Source of the DNA: Cephalopachus bancanus
Lineage: Eukaryota > Chordata > Mammalia > Primates > Tarsiidae
Length of the DNA stretch: 64,000 bases
NCBI GenBank assembly: GCA_027257055.1
Contig: JAPVLO010000382.1
Span: 62,001 to 126,000 of the forward strand
Reading direction: 5' to 3'
Both the position numbers and the translations under genes were made by a program. Positions 14,141 to 26,822 of the stretch are shown here, piece after piece (positions within the stretch are counted from its first letter, which is position 1; each line of letters begins with the position of its first letter). A model generated the notes under the pieces. It was not told where the DNA came from. It ran no database searches and worked only from the letters and a program-made list of their open reading frames with translations.

Positions 14141-14875
14141 AAAGGCTTTTGAGCAGCAAGAACTGGGAGAACAGACTGACTTATGGGGCCTCACCGAGAG
14201 GCCAAGATGAGAACTGAGAGTGGTGCTGGGGCAAGCCTGCATGGGGTGGTCTTCCTGGCTACTGACTCCCCTCCCTGCCCGAGCAAAGCGTTAGACACAG
14301 GGTGAGGGAAGTCAGGGCAGATCCATGGGGGTGTGTTGTTTTGTTCCGAGGAGCTGGAAGGGGAGAATTCTGCAGCTGCATTGGGTTTCATGTCACCCAA
14401 CCAGTCTGGGCACTTAATGGGATTCTCTAACCCAGCCCTGGGGTCACTGGCAACACCTGTCTGGTTTCGGCAAGGAGACTTCGGTTCATAACTTTCCTCA
14501 GAATTAACACCCTGGGAACGAACACAATCTTAAAGTCAGTCCCAGAAAAGGCAGGCAAGTCAGAGCTGTAACTGTGGCATTTTTAAAATACCTTGATAAC
14601 AACGAGAGGCAGAGAGAGGTGCGCTGGGGGGTGGCTAGTGTGCGGCCTCAAGCCCTGGTTCCCTCCAGACTGCATTCCGGAGCTTCAAGTGTCACCTCTC
14701 TCACTCCTGCAGGCACGTGTTTGCTCTCTGAACATGCCACTCCTCTCCCTTGGACCTGGTGGAGGCAGAAGATGAAACAAAGCCCACTTGCAGACGAAGC
14801 CCTTGAAACTCCTGCTGGGCTAGGTGGACTCTTTTTTAGCATGTCCCTTACCTGCCAGTGCCTGCATTTTCAAAG
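14141..14875. other. Unannotated single-copy DNA
   Basis: Moderately GC-rich, without recognisable coding or repeat sequence. Confidence 0.5.
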
Positions 14876-15420
14876 GTATATTAGTTTGCTGGGGTTGCTG
14901 TACAAAGTACAACAAACTAGGTGACTTCAGATGGCAGAAATGTATTGCCTCATAGTTCTGGAGGCTAGAAGTCTGAGATCAGCATGTTAGCAGGTTGGTT
15001 CCTTCTGGAGGCTCTGAAGGAGAAACATCTCAATCTTTCTCCTGGCTTCTGGGGTTGCCCTCAGTCATTGGTGTCTCTTGGCTTGTGGCAGCATCGCTCC
15101 AGCTTCTGTCTCTGTCTTCCCAGCCCCACCCCTTTTTAAAATTTAAATGTAATTTAATTTTTTTGTAGAGACAAGGTCTTGCTATATTGTCCAGGCTGGT
15201 CTTGAACTCCCGGGGTCAAGCAATCTTCTTGCCTTGGTCTCCAAAGTGCTAGGATTACAGGTGTGAGCCACTGGGCCTGGCCACATGTATTCTCTCTGTG
15301 TGTCTGCCTCCTCTGTGTCTATGTATTATTCTTCCTATAAAGACACCAAATATCAGATATAGGGTCACCAGAGTGGTTCCCCCTCTCAAATATCACATTA
15401 TGACAGTCCATGCTTCATGC
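14876..15420 (-). mobile_element. MaLR-like LTR, antisense, split by an Alu half
   Basis: TATTAGTTTGCTGGGGTTGC, CATAGTTCTGGAGGCTAGAA and TATAAAGACACCAAATATCA flank an antisense Alu piece at 15130-15284. Confidence 0.6.
15130..15284 (-). mobile_element. Alu left arm, antisense
   Basis: TTTTTTTGTAGAGACAAGG to GGCCTGGCC; sits inside a MaLR LTR. Confidence 0.85.
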
Positions 15421-15436
15421 CTTTAGTGCCTTTCTG

Positions 15437-15966
<530 letters not shown>

Positions 15967-15968
15967 CT

Positions 15969-16267
15969 TCTTTCTTTCTTTTTTTTGAGTAGGAGTCTCA
16001 CTGTGTCACCCAGTCTGGGGAGAAGTGGCATCGATCATAAGCCACCACAGCCTCGACCTGCTGGGCTCAGGTGATCCTTCTGCCTTAACCTTCCAGGTAG
16101 CTAGAACCACAGGTACATGTCACCATGCCTGGCTAATTTTTTGATTTATTGTAGAGACAAGTGTTACCATGTTGCCCAGGCTGGTCTTGAACCCCTGAGT
16201 TCAGGCAATCCTCTTGCCTCCGCCTCCCAAAGTCCTGGGATTTCAGGCATGAGCTACCACTCCTGGC
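15969..16267 (-). mobile_element. Alu, antisense
   Basis: Follows the previous Alu by two bases. Confidence 0.9.
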
Positions 16268-16442
16268 CTTTTTTTTTTTTTGAGCTGGGGGGGTCTCACT
16301 CTGTCACTCAGGCTAAAGTACAGTGGCATGATCACAGTTCACCACAGCCTTGACTTCCTGGGTTCAAGTGGCCCTCTCACCTCAATCTCCCAAGTAGCTG
16401 GGACTACAGGCACGCACCACCATGTCCAGCTAATTTTTTTTT
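16268..16442 (-). mobile_element. Alu, antisense, 5'-truncated
   Basis: Only the right arm up to the mid A-stretch; third Alu in a tandem row. Confidence 0.85.
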
Positions 16443-16693
16443 AGCATGAGTAAGTGGGTCAGGATCAGGACACTGATAAAGCCATCTGTGTTCCTGATTC
16501 ATTCCTGCAATCAAGAGTGGGGATCATGGCGGTGATGGTTGGTGGGAGTTGACAGGGGAGGTGTCAGCAGGGACTGAATTCTGGGACTCTCAGACTGAGG
16601 TAGACCTGGGCACATCCTCATGGATATAAGACCCTCCTTCCTGACCTTTCAGCTGGCTGATGCATCCTCTCTAGTATCAGACCAGCCTCACTC

Positions 16694-16988
16694 TTTTTTT
16701 TTTTTTTTTTTGAGTTGGAGTCTCACTCTGTCACCCAGACTGGAGTGCAGTGGCCACTCCCGGCCCCCGCAGCCTCGACCTGCTGGGCTCCGGCGATCCT
16801 TCCGCCTCAGCCTTCCAAGTAGCCGGAATTACAGGCATGTGCTACCAAGCCTGGCTGATTTTTTGATTTATTGTAGAGATGAGTTCTTGCTCCCCAGGCG
16901 GGTCTTGAACCCGTGGGCTCAGGCAATCCACTCACCTCAGCCTCCCAAAAGGCGTGGGATTACAGGCTGAGCCACCGAGCCCAGCTTA
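16694..16988 (-). mobile_element. Alu, antisense, lemur-type
   Basis: GCGTGGGATTACAGGCTGAGCC end. Confidence 0.9.
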
Positions 16989-17424
16989 GCCTCACTCTTA
17001 AGGAGAATAAGTTACCCTTCTTGTGGGGCCCTCTGTTCTCTCCTCATTTCCAGTCAGGTGAAAATTCTTCTATGTTGCTCAACAAAGCGACCTGTCACTT
17101 TAAACCAGGTAATGCTCAAAAGAGAATAATTAGAGCTGGGAGTGAAACCTGAGTCTCAGACTCCCTCCATACTATGAGACAGAAACCCCCAAAACCCAGA
17201 ATCATCTTTTGGAGGGTGGGCTCCTTGTAGTACTGGCTTCCCACACTAGTAAGTGTGGAACCCATCAGCATCGGTGTACCAGCTAGCGTTGTTGTGAGAG
17301 GCTGCAATGCAGAAGAAATGTCCCAAGTTGTGGCAAACAGGTGACTGGTTCTCCCGTCATGACAATGCACCTGTCCACCCTGCACTGAGTGTTCAGCAGT
17401 TTTTGACCAAAAATGGCGTGACCC

Positions 17425-17712
17425 TACTCTCCCTATTCACCCATCTTGCCCTGAGTGACTTTTTGTTGTTGTTTCCCAGATGAAAAAGTCCTCAGGGGGA
17501 AATATTTTGCTGATGTGAAAGACGAGAAACAAACAAAAAAAATGGCAGAAGCACTAAAAATCATTAAAATGGATGACTTCTAAAACTGTTTTGAGCAGTG
17601 GAAAAAGCATCTCGATCAGTATATTGCATCAAAAGGAGAGCACTTTGAAGGTGACTGAAGTTTAAACATGTGAAGTTTAAACACAATTTTTTGTAAATAA
17701 ATGCTGAGTGTT
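17425..17712 (+). mobile_element. Mariner-family transposase C-terminal remnant
   Basis: Translates as MAEALKIIKMDDF, a stop, then NCFEQWKKHLDQYIASKGEHFEGD, the typical C terminus of mariner transposases, followed by an A/T-rich end. Preceded by LLFPQMKKVLRGKYFADVKD. Confidence 0.75.
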
Positions 17713-18175
17713 TGGTTCACTCCACCCCGTATTTCTTTCATTGATTTCCAAGGGCCCTCTCAACCTTGTTCTCCGGACAGTGTCAGCAGGCCATGAGACC
17801 CAGGAAGTGAGTTATTCCATCTATTGGTCCTCTCTCTCCTCCTCTTGGGCATCTCAAAAGCATTCAGCTGTTCTCCCCTCCCCTCATCTCCAGACAACCA
17901 ACCCCCATGGACTCAGGTGTAGGGCTGGGGTGGAAGAGACACACAGGTGTCCCAGGGCTCAGAATTTAAGGAGGCACTTGGTGGTGGTGGTGGGGGATGG
18001 AGGGGGGTAGTGCCTCCTTGAATTCTGTGCCCTGGATGTCTCATTGGCCTCACTCTAGTCCTGGCTTTGTGCAGGACTGTTGTTTCCACTAAAGGATGGG
18101 AGGAAGAAAGAGGTTAAAAGGAGAGTAGGAGAGTGCTAACAGGACAATGTGGGATATCTGAAGTCAATGGTACTA

Positions 18176-18292
18176 CTCAGGAGGCTGAGGCAGGAGGATG
18201 GCTTGAGCCCAGGAGATGGAGGCTGTAGTATGCTGTGATCCTACCTGTGAATAGTCATTGCACTTCAGCCTGGGCAACAGAGTGAGACCCCA
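18176..18292 (+). mobile_element. Alu right-arm monomer, split by MaLR LTR
   Basis: Ends GAGTGAGACCC before the LTR and resumes at 18728 with an ACAACAACAA tail. Confidence 0.75.
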
Positions 18293-18722
18293 TGATATCA
18301 TTTGGATGTCATCCCCTACAAATCTCGTATTGAAATGTGATCCCCAATGTTGGAGATGGCTCCCAGTGAGAAGTGCCTGGGCCGGGAGCGTGGATCTCTC
18401 ATGAATGGTTGGGTGCCCTCTCCATGGTAATGAGTTCACACAAGATCTGGTTGTTAAAAAGAGTCTGAGACCTGCCTTTTCTTTCTCTCTTGCTTTTGCT
18501 CTTGCCATGTGTCATGCTGTCTCCCCTTGCCTTCTGCATGAATAGAAGCTTCCTGAGGCCTCACTAGAAGCACAGCAGATGCTGGCACCATGCAGAACTG
18601 GGAACGGTTCTTTTCTTTATAAGTTAACCAGCCTCAGAACAGTAAGCCAAATAAACCTCTTATCTTTATAACTTATCCAGCCTCGAGTACTCCTTTAGAG
18701 CAATGCAGAATGGACTAATTCA
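18293..18722 (+). mobile_element. Solo MaLR-type LTR inserted in an Alu right arm
   Basis: Starts TGATATCATTTGGATGTC and ends GGACTAATTCA like MST/MLT LTRs. The flanks are CCCCA (18288-18292) and CTCCA (18723-18727), a 5-bp target duplication with one change. Outside it, the Alu right arm stops at GAGTGAGACC and resumes with TCTCCAAAACAACAAC. Confidence 0.75.
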
Positions 18723-18924
18723 CTCCATCTCCAAAACAACAACAACAATAATCAAAGTCAGTGGCAAAGTGGAGAGTAATGACTGAAAATGGCTTCAGAA
18801 CAAGCATCTCCACACATGCTCTCTTACTCTCACACACCCTGGACCTGCCACATGGACATTGTCCAGAGCACAATGAGCAATAAGAAACATAAAATACACT
18901 CACCGCATTCTGGGCTTTTTGGGG

Positions 18925-19220
18925 GGGGGTTTTTTTTTTTGAGTTGTAGTCTCACTCTTGTCGCCCAGGCTGGAGTGCAGCGGCATGCTCACAGTCACTG
19001 CAATCTCAACCTGCTGGGCTTAGGCGATCCTTCTGCCTCAGTCTTCTAAGTAGCTGGAACTACAGATATATGCTACCATGCCCGGCTAGTTTTTGTGATT
19101 TACTGTAGAGACGAAGTTTCATCAAGTTGCCCAGGCTGGTCTCAATCCCTGGGCTCAGGTAATCCTCTCGTCTCAGCCTCCCAAAGGGCTGGGATTACAG
19201 GCTGAGCCACTGCACCGGAC
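18925..19220 (-). mobile_element. Alu, antisense
   Basis: G9T11 head, complete. Confidence 0.9.
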
Positions 19221-19424
19221 CCACTCATCACATTCTAATGAGGTCTTCCCAAGTTTCTGGCCCTGCGGAGGGGCCGTGAGGATGTTCAAAGGCATGTTCC
19301 CGTTGCTTTTTCTCCCTTCTCAGACTTGACGTCTTTTACTTGATGTCATGAATCTTACCCTAGACATGGTGATTCAGACTCCTAAATTGCCAGAGCTGGA
19401 AGAGGCCTCAGAGATGACTAGGCT

Positions 19425-19677
19425 TGTGGTGTCCAGTGTGGTAGCCACTAGCCACACAGGACTTCTGAGCACTTGAAATGTAGCTGGTCTACCCTGATAG
19501 GTGCCACAAGTATAAAAGACACACTGAATTTTTGAGGACACAGTTTGAAATGAAAGAATGTAAAGTGGCTCATTGATATTAAAAATTGATTACATGTTGA
19601 AATTATCATATTTGGAAACTATTGAGTTAAATAAATTGTACAATATTATTTAAATTAATATCCTGATTTTTTAAAGC
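19425..19677. mobile_element. MER5-like hAT element split by L1
   Basis: Contains GGTAGCCACTAGCCACA and GAGCACTTGAAATGTAGCTG, typical of MER5-type non-autonomous hAT elements. The remainder resumes after the L1 at about 20181-20285. Confidence 0.6.
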
Positions 19678-20180
19678 ATATTTTTTATTCTAAAATTGTG
19701 GGATGCAGTTAAGGGTTAGGTATACAAATATGCATTGTGCAGGTACCCTTGTTGATGAGGTGTGCACCCTCCCGTCCCCAGACAGATATCGACTACTGTT
19801 AATCCCACCTCCCTTCCCCTCCCTGTCCCCCCATAGTTTCCTGCCACTGTCAATCCTTTTCTTATAGTATTACGATAGTTGTTCAAGGTCCACTTATGAG
19901 TGAGAACATGTGATACTCAGATCTTTGCTTCTGTGAGAGATCACTCAGTATTATAAACTCCAATTCCATCCAGGTTGCTGCGAAATTCATGATTTTGTTC
20001 TTTTTGATGGCTGCGTAATATTCCATTGTGTATATGTTCCACATTTTTTAAATCCAGTACTCTTTTGATGAACAGCATGGTTGGTTCCATGATCTTGCTA
20101 TTGTGAACAATGCTGCGATAAACATACGTGTGCAGGTATCTTTTTTACAGAGTGATTTGAGTTCTTCAGGGTATATAATA
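19678..20180 (-). mobile_element. 5'-truncated L1, antisense, with target duplication
   Basis: Contains the L1 ORF2/3' end signature in antisense (GGCTGCGTAATATTCCATTG, CTTGCTATTGTGAACAATGC). Flanked by near-identical copies of TATCCTGATTTTTTAAAGC at 19661-19680 and about 20177-20200, splitting an older element. Confidence 0.8.
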
Positions 20181-20289
20181 TCCTGATTTTTTTAAAGCTT
20201 ATTTTAATGTGACTGCTAGAAGATTTAACATTACAAATATGCTTGTGTTTGTGATTTGAATTATGTTCTGTTGTACAATGGTGATCTAG

Positions 20290-21116
20290 TTCAGCTTCCT
20301 TCCTGACAGATGAGAAAGCTAAGGTCCAGAGAAAATCCCAGCCTTAGCAGATGGCACATGCTATAAAGCACTGTCATTTCCAATGCCACCGATATCTCAG
20401 TACCCTGACTTTGCCTCACGGGAAATGTTTCCAAGACTCAAGGCATAGCCTGTGGACTTTCAGGAGTTGAGTGAAAAACCTAACAAAGGTAGAGACCTTG
20501 ACTCCAATAAGTCGCACTTAAAAAGCATATTAGATTCTGAAAACTTGGGGTGTTGGGAGACATGAGGAGAAAGCTGGGGGGGGGCCTATATCTTCCCGCA
20601 TTGATTCATATGCAGAATAACAGATTAATTGACCAGGTGTGCTAATCCCCACCCCTGCATCCTGGTCTGTCCCCTCAAGGCAGTGGGCTAGAAACTTGCC
20701 TGAGACCAGACCGAGAGGGGGCAGTCACTCCAGGGTTGTTTGCCCGGTAAACAGAGACAAGTTTCAGCGCGATGGTCTTGATCCTGGAAGAGGAATGGGC
20801 AGTAGAGGGAAGGAGAGCCGGGCACCAAAGGCAAATTCCTTTATTTCATAACTTTATCTGGCGTCCCCGTTCCCACCAGCCTGCATTGTCAAGGCTTTAG
20901 GAAAGCAAATAGGAAAGTGGAGAGATAGTGATCTCCCAGCCCCAGGGCAGCACTAATGGTTCTTATCTGACCCACAGTTGTGACAAACCGAGCTGCCAAG
21001 CTGGTGAGAAGTTTCCTGGCGTTTTCTGGGGAGGCCCGAGAGGGTGGCTACCTCCTTTTTCTGAAGCCCGCTTCCCATCTCGCTCGCACTGGCGGACAAG
21101 AGTGATGGAGAGAGAG
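20290..21116. other. Single-copy DNA upstream of GPRC5A
   Basis: No gene seen. A G-run is at 20577-20583. Position makes distal promoter elements possible. Confidence 0.45.
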
Positions 21117-21411
21117 CCGGGCTCGGTGGCTCAGCCTGTAATCCCGCGCCTTTGGGAGGCCGAGGTGAGTGGATTGCCTGAGCCCGCGGGTTCGAGACCC
21201 GCCTGGGCAGCGAGACCTCATCTCTACAATAAATCAAAAAATCAGCCGGGCGTGGTAGCGCGCACCTGTAATCCCGGCTACTCGGTAGGTTGAGGAGGAA
21301 GGGTCGCCGGAGCCCAGCAGGTCGAGGCTGCGGTGGCCGGGAGGGGCCACTGCACTCCAGTCTGGGCGACAGAGTGAGACTCCAACTCAAAAAAAAAAAA
21401 AAAAAAAAAAG
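21117..21411 (+). mobile_element. Alu, sense, lemur-type, least diverged
   Basis: Almost intact consensus with CpGs preserved and a 22-base A tail, about 260 bp upstream of the GPRC5A CRE; likely young. Confidence 0.92.
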
Positions 21412-21479
21412 AGTGATGGAGAGAAAGGCTGACTTGTCCCACTAGAATCAACATCCCAGCTGCTACGATCTCGCCCTTG

Positions 21480-21875
21480 CCCTGGGCCACACGAGTGGCA
21501 CGGAGAGAGCGGGCGGGGCTCCCTCCGGAGGCGACAGCCTGCAGGGCCGATCCGGAGCGGGTCTCCTCCAGCCCCCCTCCTTCAGCCGGTGCCCTGGGAC
21601 CAGCCCGATGCCCCGGCCCGGGGCGCGGTGGGCACCCCCGCCCCGTGCGAGGGGTGACTGTGCCTCTGACGTCAGGCGGCTTCTGGTTCATTCCCTGGCA
21701 CGAGGGCTGTATTTTCATAACAGCCCGAAGTGTCGTGGAACTGGAATAGGCGTGTCCTCTCCCCCGGCCCTCCCCCGCCCCGTGGCCCTCCGCTCACCCC
21801 TCGCCGGCTCCCTCCCCGCCCCTCCCTCCCTCCGGCGACAGCCACCTTTATAACTGCCCGGCGCGGCCGGCGCGC
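21480..21875 (+). promoter_or_regulatory. GPRC5A: GPRC5A promoter region, GC-rich
   Basis: This GC- and CpG-rich stretch sits just upstream of the exon I assign as GPRC5A exon 1. It contains a full palindromic cAMP-response element TGACGTCA at 21667-21674, an inverted repeat GGGCTGT/ACAGCCC (21704-21710 and 21720-21726) around an A/T-rich 9-nt centre, and a TATA-like TTTATAA at 21847-21853. Transcription would be expected about 25-30 bases after the TATA-like box, near 21876-21885. The human gene is known to respond to retinoic acid and cAMP. I see the CRE directly but did not find a convincing consensus retinoic acid response element. The promoter role is inferred from position, base composition and motifs. 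Confidence 0.7.
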
Positions 21876-21957
21876 GATTGCTGCCCGAGGGCTCCCCCAG
21901 CGCCGAGGGGTCGCCTGCCGAACGCGCCAGGTTCACAGTCAAAGTCCAGGCCCAGGG
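21876..21957 (+). other. GPRC5A: GPRC5A exon 1 (5' UTR, non-coding)
   Basis: This is the predicted untranslated first exon. The 3' boundary is a strong splice donor, CCCAGGG|GTAAGTG, with GT at 21958-21959. The 5' end is only estimated from the TATA-like element. An HNF4-type half motif CAAAGTCCA lies at 21940-21948 inside the exon. The spacing to the coding exon (about 16 kb) agrees with the long first intron of human GPRC5A. There is no ATG with an extended frame before the donor, consistent with a leader exon. Confidence 0.65.
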
Positions 21958-21959
21958 GT

Positions 21960-23265
21960 AAGTGAGGCGCGAGGCGCCCAGATTTAAATCCTCAGGGGAG
22001 AGGGTTAGGAAGTGGGGGGTAGAAGAGAGAAATCCTGGTAATGGAATACAGTTGGCTATGGGGGGGGGGGAATCCAAGAAAACAATTTTCTATTTTAACT
22101 CAACCCTTAACCCCAGCTCCCATCTCCCTCCTCCCAGTGGTACCCCCTCGCCCCCCCCCCCCCCGCCGCGCTTCTCAGGCTGAAATAGAGGCGGAGAGCA
22201 AAAGAAAAATAATCAGGGTAATAGTTTCTGGACAGACAGAGTCCACAGACTTTGAGTAGGTGGAATCTGGCCAGGCAGGAGGTGAGCAGTTCTGGGATCA
22301 CTTTGGAGGAAGAGGAGAGAGGGAGAAAGGTCTTAGAGGAGGGGAGGGAATCTGGATGGGGAGAGAGTGGGACACGAGGGAGGAGGGACTGGCCGGGGAT
22401 TGATGACAGCTGCCACTTTACCCAGATCCTGAAAAGCGCCCTTCTGAGTTTCGAGAACTAGATCTCGAAACCACCCATTTTCTCTTGATGCTCTATTGGG
22501 TGTCCCTTGAGTTTCTCGGGAATCCTGGGACAGAACCCACCTTCCACCAACACCTAGACAGGACTTGGCAATGGCCGCAATGCTGTTCAAGATGGTCCCT
22601 TAAACGCCCATGGGAAAGGCGAGCCAATAGCCGAAGCCTGCTCAAGACCAAGGAATGTGAAGGACTTTCCATTCCCGACTCCTTTCCAGGCTGATTTTCT
22701 CCTCAGAGGCTTTGGTAAACACCACACCTGTTGAAGGATTCAACCGAATTAACTGCTGCCCTGGGCTCATTCCTCAAGGGAAATGTTTTAGCTGCTTCAG
22801 AGACAATGGGCTGGGGACCATGGGAGGGGTGAGGATGGTGGTCAGCACCCCACCCTCCAGGTGTGTGGTGCTGGCTACTGCTAGGAAAAGGAAGGAGCGA
22901 GGGGGAGGAAGCCCTGGGAGAGATGCTACCTGGGACACAGAAGCGGCTCCTCCAAGGGCATGGACAGTCCAGGACTTCAAGGGCAGAATGCAGTGAGCCA
23001 GTGGTTTGGTTACCTGGGAAAAACCTCTCAACCTCGAGTCAGGGAGCGGGATTTCTTCTCCCCGCTCTGCACAAACATGTAACTGTGGTCCAGCAAAGGC
23101 CTGGGCCTTGAGTTCCTCATAAGGAGTCTTGAGAAGGTCCCCCAGCTCCTTGACTACGGTTAGATTCTAGCACCTCTCTATCTGTGTATGTCCCCTCGGA
23201 AGTCCTCTTTAGTTCTTCAGTGGTAATTGAAGAGAACAGGGTCTGAAGAACAATTTTGGCTGTGT
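21960..23265. other. GPRC5A intron 1, proximal single-copy part
   Basis: Repeat-free for 1.3 kb after exon 1, with a C-run at 22151-22163. No coding signal. Confidence 0.5.
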
Positions 23266-23269
23266 GATT

Positions 23270-23545
23270 TCATTCTTCTGACTTTGGGTCCCCCGTTATT
23301 TAAAATCCACAGATTAAGCTGAGGAAATGATATAGTGGCATAGTTAACAATACATTGAATAGCATTTTTGCTTGAGAAGTCTTTGACTTTCTGAGTAGTT
23401 CCGGGTGTTTCTACTTTTAATCCTATTTTTATTGCATTGTGAGAATATATGGTCTGTACATTTCTTACTTTAGAATTACAGATTTTTCTTTGTATTCTAA
23501 ATATGCTCATTTTTTGGTAAATGTTCCAGGACTACTTAGATAGAA
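23270..23545 (-). mobile_element. Probable L1 ORF2 fragment, antisense
   Basis: TTTTATTGCATTGTGAGAAT and TTTTTTGGTAAATGTTCCAG resemble antisense L1 ORF2. Assignment is tentative. Confidence 0.4.
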
Positions 23546-23559
23546 GCAATCATGTAGAC

Positions 23560-24112
<553 letters not shown>

Positions 24113-24147
24113 ATCTCTACAGAAATTTTTTTTATTAAGTTTATGAT

Positions 24148-24451
24148 GGGCCGGGGCTGGTGCTCAGCCTGTAATCTCAGCTCTTTGGGAGGCCGAGGTG
24201 AGTGGATTACCTGAGCCCCGCGGGTTTGAGACCCACCCGGGCAACTTGGTAAGACCTCATCTCTACACTAAATTAAAAAAAAATCAGCCGGGCGTGGTAG
24301 TGCATGCCTGTAATTCCAGCTACTCGGAAGGCTGAGGTGGAAGGATTGCCGGAGCCCAGCAGGTTGAGGCTGTGGTGGCTGGGAGCGTGCTACTACACTC
24401 CAGTCTGGGCGACGGAGTGAGACTCCAACTCAAAAAAAAAAAAAAAAAAGT
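24148..24451 (+). mobile_element. Alu, sense, lemur-type
   Basis: GGTGCTCAGCCTGTAATCTC start, 18-base A tail. Confidence 0.9.
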
Positions 24452-25062
24452 TTATGATGATTTTATCTTCAGTGTGGAGTATCCCTAATTATTACAAAAC
24501 TAGCCTTTTGGTCCACCTACTGCTTTTTTTTTTTTTTGCCTTGATTGCAACTTTGTGTGATATTAAAGCCTCAACTCTTGCTTAATTGTTTTACCCTGAG
24601 CAAATTATTTAACTTTATGTCTGACACACAATATCTATTAAATAAATATTATCTATTAGTGTATCTTCTTTTTGCATGTATTTTTTTTCTTCCTTTTGCT
24701 TTTTAGCTTAACTATTCCTTAGTTTTAGGTTAGGTTCTTATAGTTATAATACGGTATAATCTAGTCCCTTTTCAAAATAAAAAAGTTATAATTTACAATT
24801 ATTGTAATAATAATTACTGGTTATTGTCATCTACTTTTAGGTCATTTGAGCTGCTCTTTCCCATTCTTTCCCCAATTAGACAGTATACATTGTATTTTTA
24901 GATCTACTAGGCAGTTGAGTAGATGTTAGTACCATTCTTTGGCTTAGAAATATGACTGTAATGAGAAGTGACCAGTTTGGCTTTGAATCCAATTTGTTGG
25001 ATCCAATGAATATCGCCCTTATATACTGAAATAAGATATTAAAATGAGGTCCTTGAGAGCTT
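24452..25062. other. A/T-rich intronic DNA
   Basis: May be very old LINE sequence; not assignable by eye. Confidence 0.35.
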
Positions 25063-25360
25063 TTTTTTTTTTTTTTGAGTTGGAGTCTCATTCTGTCACC
25101 CAGACTAGAGTGCAGTGGCACACTCCCGGCCACCACAGCCTCGACCTGCTGGGCTCCAGCTATCCTTCCGCCTCAACCTTCCAAGTAGCTGGAACTACAG
25201 GTATGCGCTACCATGCCTGGCTAATTTTTGATTTATTGTAGAGATGAGGTCTCGCCAAGCTGCCCAGGCGGGTCTCAAACTCGCGGGCTCAGGCAATCCA
25301 CTCACCTCGGCCTCCCAAAGCGCTGGGATTACAGGCTGAGCCATCGAGCCTGGCCAGAGA
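25063..25360 (-). mobile_element. Alu, antisense, lemur-type
   Basis: Complete, with CCCAGGCGGGTCTCAAAC. Confidence 0.9.
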
Positions 25361-25395
25361 GCTTTAAGATAATATGCTAGTAGAGGACTTTATAT

Positions 25396-25530
25396 ATATT
25401 TTTTCTTAATTAGAGACAGAATCTCACTGTGTTGCCTAGGTTGGTTTTGAACTCCTGGTCTCAAGTGATCCTCCCATCTTGGCCTCCCAAAGTGCTGGGG
25501 TTACAGGCATGAGCCACTGCAACTGGCCTA
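25396..25530 (-). mobile_element. Alu left arm, antisense
   Basis: AGAGACAGAATCTCACTG to CTGCAACTGGCC. Confidence 0.8.
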
Positions 25531-25616
25531 TTTTTCTATTTTCTGGAAATTTCATTTCTTAGAATTCTGTGCCTAAGCGATTTGGAAGCTTCATTCAAAA
25601 TATTAAGCTTTATTTT

Positions 25617-25907
25617 TGACTGGGTGTGGTGGCTCACACCTATAATCCTAGCATTTTGGGAGGTGTAGGTGAGAGGATTGCCTGAGACCAGGGGTTTGAG
25701 ACCAGCCTGGGCAACTTGGCGAGACCTCTTCTCTATAATAAAATAAAAATATTTAGCCAAGCGTGGTGATGTGTACCTGTAGTTCCAGTTACTTGGAAGG
25801 CTGAGGCAGAAGGATCACCTGAGCCCAGCAGGTTGAGGATGTGGTAACCATGAGCATGCCACTGCATTCTAGCCTGAGTTACAGAGTGAGATTCCAACAA
25901 AAAAAAG
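25617..25907 (+). mobile_element. Alu, sense
   Basis: Complete but diverged. Confidence 0.85.
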
Positions 25908-26528
25908 GCTTTATTTCTAAAAAATGATTTCTAGAATTTCATTTTTACTCACATTAATCTAAAGTCCACATGCTTTGTTTAGAGTAAGAGGAAGATGGTA
26001 ATATCTCCAGAGAGCTACCTAAAAGTACAGAAATTATGATGGAAACCATTGTTATACTTGTTTTGTTATACTCCTCTTGTTTTGATCTGCCCATGGTGCT
26101 AAGATGGTTTATTTTCTTTCAGTTACTACACAGAAACCCAGTTGAGTGATGTTATTCAGATGTTATTCATAAGTTACAGCCATGATGCCTCACTTTTATG
26201 TCATCAGGATTGGGCTGGCTCTACCCAGAATAGGGAATCCTGGAGATTTCCTTGTAGACGCTTTCCACTTACAACTAATCCTTTATCAAGGGCAGAGAAA
26301 TTTCTATGGGACTCCTCCCTTCAAAGAACTCGGCCTGGATAGAAATATGAGGATTAGCATCAGCACATATTCATCTTAAAAAAATTTTCCTCCCTATTAC
26401 TCACACTTGCTAATAAATAACTTGCTTTGGGGTAAATATTCAGCAGTCAGTCTTAGTCTAAAACATTTGCTCAGCAACCACCGTGTTGAGCATAAATGTG
26501 TGGTAAACTAACTAGAAGATTTGCTCTA

Positions 26529-26822
26529 TTTTTTTTTTTTTTTTTTTTTTGAGTTGGAGTCTTACTCTGTCGCCCAGGCTGGAGTGCAGTTCGGCCACTG
26601 CAGCCTTGACCTGTTAGGTTCAGATGGTCCTTCCGTCTCAGCCTTCCAAGTAGCTGGAACTACAGGCATGCACCACCACGCCCGGCTAATTTTTTGATTT
26701 ATTGTAGAGATGAGGTCCTGCCTAGTTGTCCAGGCTGGTCTCAAACCTGTGGGCTCAGGCAGTCATCTCACTTCAGCTTCCCAAAGTGCTGGTATTATAG
26801 GCATGAGCCACCGCACCCTGCC
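26529..26822 (-). mobile_element. Alu, antisense
   Basis: T22 head; complete. Confidence 0.9.
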
